Below the pieces are notes generated by a model. That model saw only the letters and a list, made by a program, of their open reading frames with translations, ran no database searches and was not told the origin of the DNA. Shown here in pieces: positions 5,346-9,293 of a DNA stretch of 9,293 bases; the first letter of the stretch is position 1, and every line of letters starts with the position of its first letter. Location: contig CAZQEU010000059.1 in the NCBI GenBank assembly GCA_964592335.1, forward strand, positions 1-9,293, in the 5' to 3' direction. This DNA comes from CAZKUB01 sp964592335 (GTDB taxonomy: Archaea > Thermoplasmatota > E2 > DHVEG-1). Both the position numbers and the translations under genes were made by a program.

Positions 5346-5630
5346 TTAAACTCCACCTCTGAAACCTACAAAGATTCCAATAAGCACAGTCAAAACAATA
5401 CCTACTAAGCTAATAGTTAAAACTATTCCAGCTATTGATGTATTATCACTTATTTCAGTTTCTAAGTCATCTGTAACATTAGCAGCAATAGAATCTTCTG
5501 TTAATGCATCACCATATTTCTCACTGATGAAAGCAATAGTAGCCATAGTCAAGAATACTAAACCAATTATAAGCACAACATTAGGCGCATCACCAATACC
5601 TAAACTCTGTCCTCGTTTACTTTTTCTCAT
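5346..5630 (-). CDS. Coat-like two-helix membrane protein, copy 1
   Basis: The protein has 94 residues and the same layout as copy 2: a basic KSKRGQSLGIGDAP start, helix one at about 17-36, a polar loop (EKYGDALTEDSIAANVTDD and following) and helix two at about 64-89. The loop is about ten residues shorter than in copy 2 and largely different, while both helices are identical in sequence or nearly so. It probably assembles in the virion membrane or lipid shell, a role inferred from its resemblance in shape to SSV and PAV1 coat proteins. An AAAGGAGG Shine-Dalgarno sequence lies about 11 bases ahead of the ATG, after a leader of about 30 bases. The gene has its own strong promoter, as expected for an abundant structural protein. 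Confidence 0.82.
   Translation of the reverse strand: MRKSKRGQSLGIGDAPNVVLIIGLVFLTMATIAFISEKYGDALTEDSIAANVTDDLETEISDNTSIAGIVLTISLVGIVLTVLIGIFVGFRGGV
5358..5444 (-). repeat. Direct repeat A, copy in coat-like gene 1
   Basis: This is the partner of 5042-5128, 316 bases away and identical over 87 bases; it encodes the C-terminal helix of copy 1. Confidence 0.95.
5526..5599 (-). repeat. Direct repeat B, copy in coat-like gene 1
   Basis: This is the partner of 5240-5313, 286 bases away and identical over 74 bases; it encodes the N-terminal helix of copy 1. The differing offsets of repeats A and B reflect the shorter loop in this copy. Confidence 0.95.
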
Positions 5631-5680
5631 TTTTAGAGTTCCCTCCTTTCAAATATTATTCAGTTTCAGAGGAAAAATTG

Positions 5681-5692
5681 TTATATATAAAA
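5681..5692 (-). promoter_or_regulatory. Strong archaeal promoter of the coat-like genes
   Basis: The minus strand reads TTTTATATATAA, a near-ideal TATA box. Transcription should start near 5660, giving a leader of about 30 bases with the GGAGG ribosome site. The BRE position is overlapped by the first TGTAAC operator-like repeat. Confidence 0.7.
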
Positions 5693-5693
5693 T

Positions 5694-5719
5694 TGTAACA
5701 TTAATGTAACTTATGTTAC
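5694..5719. promoter_or_regulatory. Operator-like TGTAAC repeats upstream of the coat promoter
   Basis: On the plus strand TGTAAC occurs at 5694-5699 and 5705-5710, an 11-base period, and GTTAC returns in inverted orientation at 5715-5719. GTAACAT (5695-5701) and ATGTTAC (5713-5719) form a perfect 7-base inverted repeat. The array touches the BRE/TATA, so a protein bound here would block TBP/TFB or, from the far half, recruit them. It overlaps the end of the putative ribbon-helix-helix gene. Confidence 0.5.
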
Positions 5720-5892
5720 CTCACATAAATAGGTCTTTTCTTCAACTCCATAACTAACCATCTTTGGATGTCTAGTTGAGAAGGTTTTATTCCACTCTTT
5801 TCCTGAAACTTTTTCTGTATATTTTCAATTAAGGTTATCATTTCTTTTGCCATCCTTCTAGGTTCTGATTTTACTTTTCTATTTTCAACCAT
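5716..5892 (-). CDS. Small helical protein, possible ribbon-helix-helix DNA binder
   Basis: The 58-residue protein begins MVENRKVKSEPRRMAKE. A short basic strand-like segment (4-9) precedes one helix (about 11-31), a turn at SGIKPS (33-38) and a second helix (about 39-52). This fits the size and order of ribbon-helix-helix repressors, but there is no diagnostic motif, so the call is tentative. The frame stays open upstream to 5934, yet that part lies inside the neighbour gene; the ATG at 5892 follows a GGGGG stretch and leaves a natural 22-base overlap. The gene ends on the TGTAAC repeats in front of the coat promoter, so it could regulate that promoter. Confidence 0.6.
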   Translation of the reverse strand: MVENRKVKSEPRRMAKEMITLIENIQKKFQEKSGIKPSQLDIQRWLVMELKKRPIYVR

Positions 5893-6167
5893 AATACCCC
5901 CGCTGCCAGAAGAATAAAACTCATATACATCCATCTAGATGATATTAATCCTAAAATAGCCAGAGGAATTGATAGAAAAGCTATGACTGTAGATGCTGCA
6001 GTCCACGCTCTTGATGTTGTGTATTGTTTAGTTCCAATAAATACAATTACCCAAATAACAAGCAACATAACTGGAAAAAATAATCCATTAGCTACCTCAT
6101 TAATATAATTAAAAAATTCAAATATTCCTAATGTATCATTTGATGTTGGTTCTGTGTAGTATCCCAT
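5871..6167 (-). CDS. Three-helix integral membrane protein, unknown
   Basis: This is a 98-residue protein with three predicted membrane helices: 28-46 (GLFFPVMLLVIWVIVFIG), 55-75 (WTAASTVIAFLSIPLAILGL) and 78-95 (RWMYMSFILLAAGVLWL). Its N-terminal 27 residues are amphipathic and carry no signal peptide. I recognise no family. It starts inside the stop of the 40-residue zinc ribbon gene (TAATG) and has no ribosome site of its own, so it depends on coupling. It lies between the adhesin and the coat-like genes, which suggests a minor virion membrane protein or an assembly factor. Confidence 0.75.
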   Translation of the reverse strand: MGYYTEPTSNDTLGIFEFFNYINEVANGLFFPVMLLVIWVIVFIGTKQYTTSRAWTAASTVIAFLSIPLAILGLISSRWMYMSFILLAAGVLWLKIEK

Positions 6168-6289
6168 TATCTTTGCTTATTTAATTTATTTATCCTCCAA
6201 GCACATTTATCACAATATTTACTTTCTGAAGTTTCAGGCACATAAATTGCTTTATGGCAAATTTCACACTTTATTTTTTTTACTTTCAT
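6167..6289 (-). CDS. 40-residue zinc ribbon protein
   Basis: This gene is short but well supported. It encodes MKVKKIKCEICHKAIYV, a turn, then YCDKCAWRINKLNKQR. The four cysteines (C8-x2-C11, C26-x2-C29) make one zinc knuckle with basic flanks, as in small DNA- or RNA-binding proteins. An excellent AGGAGG ribosome site lies about six bases before the ATG at 6289. The start overlaps the previous stop as ATGA and the stop overlaps the next start as TAATG, so it is a true member of this operon. The partner is unknown; a transcription or packaging helper is possible. Confidence 0.8.
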   Translation of the reverse strand: MKVKKIKCEICHKAIYVPETSESKYCDKCAWRINKLNKQR

Positions 6290-6735
6290 ATATCCCTCCT
6301 GCTAACACTTGAAATAATTATAAATATTATTATGACCGCTAATATGCTGGATAATATTGTAAAAAATAAAAATCCAACTTCTGAAGGGATGCCAAAATAT
6401 TCTGTAAATCCAAACATCTGACTACCAACTGTCACAACAGATGAGAATACCAGATTAATAACACCAAATGTAGACTTAAACAGCAAATCAAAACTTCCAA
6501 TAGTTGATAATCCCCCTTCTCCTGTTGTCTGATTCCACATACTTTGGGCTGTTGCTGTTTGGTTTTCAAACTGGTCAAATTTATTTGAAAACTCATCTGA
6601 TGATATATTTTCAGCATCATATCTGTCCACTAAAGCTCCAGACTGTAAGACAACTAAACCTATCACTCCTGATAGTAAGATAGCTGCAACTACCCAATCC
6701 CGTGCTAAAAACTCTGCTCGTTTATTTATTCTCAT
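6286..6735 (-). CDS. Membrane protein of the virion/adhesin operon, unknown
   Basis: The 149-residue protein has a basic start (MRINKRAEF), a membrane helix at 14-36, a polar segment rich in N, Q, S and T with three N-x-T/S sites (40-80), a hydrophobic and possibly membrane-lying segment at 82-110, and a strong C-terminal helix at 118-143 ending in SRRDI. This enlarges the helix-loop-helix plan of the coat-like proteins, so distant kinship or a shared membrane layer is possible but unproven. Its ATG overlaps the adhesin stop by one base (TAATG), and its ribosome site GAGGA lies in the last adhesin codons. It probably acts with the adhesin in the same membrane. Confidence 0.75.
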   Translation of the reverse strand: MRINKRAEFLARDWVVAAILLSGVIGLVVLQSGALVDRYDAENISSDEFSNKFDQFENQTATAQSMWNQTTGEGGLSTIGSFDLLFKSTFGVINLVFSSVVTVGSQMFGFTEYFGIPSEVGFLFFTILSSILAVIIIFIIISSVSRRDI

Positions 6736-9287
6736 TATGTCCTCATGAATATTATAATTATTATTGAAACTGCAATCATACTAAATATATAGATAGGACC
6801 AAAACTTATAAATCCTATTAAATTAACAAAGATTGTAGCAGCATTATGGGCCACTATCATTGCTGTTGGGTTCCATATAAATATTAATGTTGCAGTCAGG
6901 ATGATCAACCATCCCATTATCATTCCAGTATTCCCAAATATATCTTTAGCTGTTGATACTACAAAATTTATAATGTCAGTTAGGGTGTTGGGATATACAT
7001 ATCCATAAGCTTCAAAGCTCCCATCATATCCAGTAGTATCACAAGTTAAAGTGCCAGATGAGAACTCAGTTGATTTATTGCATATAAGTATATTATCCCC
7101 ATCATAATTTATTTGATAGACTAGTAATTGCCCTCTATTAGTTGCTCCTGTGCTGTCAATCCAAGAGTATGTTGTGATATTGGTTGATTCATTAAATGTT
7201 AATGAGGTAATTATGTTAGAGTCTGATTCAAGAACCTGCCAAGGATAATTTAAAGCATCTCCTATCTTAAATATTAATGTATATGGCACACTTTCTCCAA
7301 ATACTTTACCCTTTTCTGTTTGTAAAACAACTTCTCCATCTAAGAGGATAAGATGTCTGTAATTTATAGTCTCAACTTTATAAAAACCAACAGATTTTCC
7401 ATTATCATCGGTTTTGGAAATCTGAACAGTCCTATATTCTCCATCTTTAGGATAGTATCTTTGAATATAGACTAATGCACCCGGAACTGCTTCTGTCTGT
7501 TGGTCTTCTACCTCCTGTATGAATGTTGTTGCTTCTTCAGCATTAAGTAAGTATAATTCTATATTTTGAGTAGTATTTGTCAGTTGAGCATTATCAAAAT
7601 AATAATTTCTATTTACATAAGTTATATTTTCATCTCCAAATCCATAATCTATTGTTGCATCTGTGTAGAGTTCTATTTCTCCTGGTGTCAAACAAATATC
7701 CACATCTGATACATCCTCTTCATTCAAACTTAAATTTCTATAAACACTCCCCCTACCCATCCAGTATTCAAATGTTGCTTTAAAATCAAAAGGGTTTATT
7801 CTTGACAAATGGGTTTCATTATAAGCCTTAAAATTTAATGTTGTCTCCCCACCTCCACATTTATGTAGTGATATTTGTGTTGTATTTTGGTAATATAGTG
7901 AAGTATTATAGTTTGTTTCTGAATCACCATCAAAAATATTAACTATCCAATAAAAACTTCTATTTTGCTCACTTACATCTACGAAGGGGACATCTATAGT
8001 ATTAGTTATGTCACACACACCTCCTGAACAGGAAACACTTGATACCTCTGTTGAGCCATTATAATTTAGTTCTGCTGACACTTGCAAAACTGTTTCTAAA
8101 GTTTCAATAGTTAGATTATATGTTTCTTCATCTGTCTCATAAACTTCATTGCTATATTGTGCATTTGTCACCTCAAATGGTTGCCAGGTAAATGTATAAT
8201 TACTACCTGCCCAAGTGCAGTTTAAATGTTCTCCTGATGTCTCATTTTCATAACAACCATAAACATTCCAGTCATAATCTCCTGCTTCAAATCCACTTAT
8301 TGTCCAGTTTTCTGTTACTGAGCTGTTTTGATTTGTATATGTTTTTGTATCAGTATCAAATAAGCCATCATCATCCCATATATAGAGAGTTGCATTTGTT
8401 ATGTTTACATATGTTGGAGTTATAGTTGCATTAAACTCTACATCTTCTGTTTGTGTTGAACCATCAGTAGGTGATAATAAATTGATAGAGATAAAATTGC
8501 CCTCTTCATAATAACTTAATCCATCACCCCCATTATATAATTCTATTATTTCTGTTTGTGTTAAAGCTCTATCCCATATTCCTACCTCATCAATTTTACC
8601 ATCAAAAGGATTATAAGTTTCGTCATCTCTTCTCATCATACCTATACCAAATCTATTATAAGCAGATAAATCATTTACAAAATCACCATCATTATCACCA
8701 GAAGTAAAACTTAAATCCATTTCTACACCATCTACATAAACTATATATTCATTATCAATTACTATAACTATATGGTGCCAATCAGTATTATCTAAAGGTG
8801 ATGTTGTTGTCCTCCAACTTGTAGATAACCCCCCAGCAGGAGAACCCTGCATTAATGTCCCATCGTCCATTATAACATATTCTATATAAGTATTTGAACC
8901 TGAAACATTATTATTAAAAGATAAAATACCATCATAATTATTAATATCATCTCTTTTAACCCAGACTGATAAAGTAGCTGTATCACCACTAAAAGGTATA
9001 GCTTGTCTTTCTACCATATCATCATCACCATCAAAATCAAAAGCATTATTAATTTTACCTGTTACCCCTCTTGTCGCCCCAATATTAGTTGCATCATAAT
9101 TACCTGTCCAATCTATAACATCTCCAGAAGTCCCATCTAAAGCATAATATGCAACATTATCCCATTCAATAGCCCATTCAATAGCAGAAGTAAAATTAAG
9201 CATAAAAATACCCATACAAAACATCATAACAACTAAAAAAGTCGCTGAGAATGGATTTAAACTAGCCTTATTCTGTCGCATTTTCAT
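6735..9287 (-). CDS. Secreted LamG-domain adhesin with C-terminal membrane helices
   Basis: This large surface protein has 850 residues. A signal peptide is likely (hydrophobic 13-33, cleavage near TSA at 33-35). A LamG/concanavalin-like jelly roll covers about 43-254: AYYALDGTSG, FDFDGDDD, ATLSVWVK, DWHHIVIVID, YVDGV and IDEVGIWDRALTQTE are typical of this fold. Ig-like beta domains follow (about 265-370 and 371-475). A carboxypeptidase-regulatory-like segment lies near 600-655 (AVPGALVYIQ, KTDDNGKSVG). There are about twenty N-x-S/T sites and paired cysteines. The end has three membrane helices (about 787-848). Virions of PAV1-type viruses encode LamG proteins thought to bind hosts; that role here is inference. 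An in-frame TGA just upstream shows that the gene is complete. Confidence 0.88.
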   Translation of the reverse strand: MKMRQNKASLNPFSATFLVVMMFCMGIFMLNFTSAIEWAIEWDNVAYYALDGTSGDVIDWTGNYDATNIGATRGVTGKINNAFDFDGDDDMVERQAIPFSGDTATLSVWVKRDDINNYDGILSFNNNVSGSNTYIEYVIMDDGTLMQGSPAGGLSTSWRTTTSPLDNTDWHHIVIVIDNEYIVYVDGVEMDLSFTSGDNDGDFVNDLSAYNRFGIGMMRRDDETYNPFDGKIDEVGIWDRALTQTEIIELYNGGDGLSYYEEGNFISINLLSPTDGSTQTEDVEFNATITPTYVNITNATLYIWDDDGLFDTDTKTYTNQNSSVTENWTISGFEAGDYDWNVYGCYENETSGEHLNCTWAGSNYTFTWQPFEVTNAQYSNEVYETDEETYNLTIETLETVLQVSAELNYNGSTEVSSVSCSGGVCDITNTIDVPFVDVSEQNRSFYWIVNIFDGDSETNYNTSLYYQNTTQISLHKCGGGETTLNFKAYNETHLSRINPFDFKATFEYWMGRGSVYRNLSLNEEDVSDVDICLTPGEIELYTDATIDYGFGDENITYVNRNYYFDNAQLTNTTQNIELYLLNAEEATTFIQEVEDQQTEAVPGALVYIQRYYPKDGEYRTVQISKTDDNGKSVGFYKVETINYRHLILLDGEVVLQTEKGKVFGESVPYTLIFKIGDALNYPWQVLESDSNIITSLTFNESTNITTYSWIDSTGATNRGQLLVYQINYDGDNILICNKSTEFSSGTLTCDTTGYDGSFEAYGYVYPNTLTDIINFVVSTAKDIFGNTGMIMGWLIILTATLIFIWNPTAMIVAHNAATIFVNLIGFISFGPIYIFSMIAVSIIIIIFMRT

Positions 9288-9293
9288 AAATCA

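Noticed and set aside
5472..5481. Another TGTAACATTA match inside coat-like copy 1
   Set aside because: It is a single coding match (Ala-Asn-Val-Thr loop) without a second repeat or promoter nearby; chance is likely.
5217..5709. Two similar plus-strand frames opposite the coat-like genes
   Set aside because: They are alike only because the minus-strand genes are duplicated, and they lack starts with ribosome sites.
5893..5934. N-terminal 14-residue extension of the 58-residue protein
   Set aside because: It lies inside the 98-residue gene and begins with an S-G-rich stretch typical of out-of-frame reading; the inner ATG gives the normal small overlap.
6432..6620. 62-codon frame inside the 149-residue membrane protein gene
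   Set aside because: Shadow frame within a gene that has strong helix patterns and coupled starts.
7577..8425. Two plus-strand frames rich in His, Leu and Tyr opposite the adhesin
   Set aside because: Composition follows from the reverse complement of Asn/Asp/Thr-rich codons; no start signals.
1..9293. CRISPR array, tRNA or rRNA genes
   Set aside because: No regularly spaced repeats of CRISPR type and no cloverleaf or rRNA signature were seen by eye on either strand.

Overview
The window reads as part of an archaeal virus, provirus or virus-like plasmid. The host is probably a small-genome, AT-rich archaeon; a DPANN lineage is my guess from protein style, not a proven assignment. Archaeal signs are TATA boxes preceded by purine-rich BRE-like stretches. 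Two lie about 27 bases ahead of ATG codons (leaderless starts), and others lie ahead of Shine-Dalgarno (SD) leaders of the GGAGG or GAGGTGA type. A PrimPol plus SF3 (D5-type) helicase replication protein also fits. Every gene I can support is on the minus strand, so transcription runs from high to low coordinates.

Structural module, 9287 down to 5030. First comes an 850-residue secreted, glycosylation-prone LamG adhesin with C-terminal membrane helices. A 149-residue membrane protein, a 40-residue zinc ribbon, a 98-residue three-helix membrane protein and a 58-residue putative ribbon-helix-helix protein follow. These five genes are joined by 1 to 22 base overlaps. A separate strong promoter with operator-like repeats then drives two tandem paralogues of about 100 residues, each with two membrane helices around a short polar loop. 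Their shape matches the coat proteins of spindle-shaped archaeal viruses (SSV VP1/VP3, PAV1 type). A hairpin plus U9 terminator closes this unit at about 5013-5040. A LamG protein beside two-helix coat-like proteins resembles Pyrococcus virus PAV1, so a spindle-shaped virus relative is the best single explanation (inference).

Middle, 4950 to 4675. A promoter starts a stretch of about 240 bases with clearly higher GC (about 40% by hand count). It folds on paper into a long hairpin, an 11-bp closing helix and two or three inner stems. It is either a structured RNA or a leaderless 91-codon gene; I favour RNA only slightly.

Replication module, 4651 to 785. A leaderless small protein, an HNH nuclease and a large PrimPol-CHC2-D5 replication protein overlap end to end. 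The replication protein carries a 355-residue intein with a LAGLIDADG homing endonuclease, placed exactly before the last zinc-binding cysteine of its CHC2 finger. The zinc site therefore exists only after splicing.

Downstream, 784 to 1. Two GC-rich hairpins fill the gap after the primase. Then come a treble-clef-like zinc protein, a 54-residue cysteine-rich protein, a leaderless AbrB/MazE-like protein and the start of one more gene cut by the window edge.
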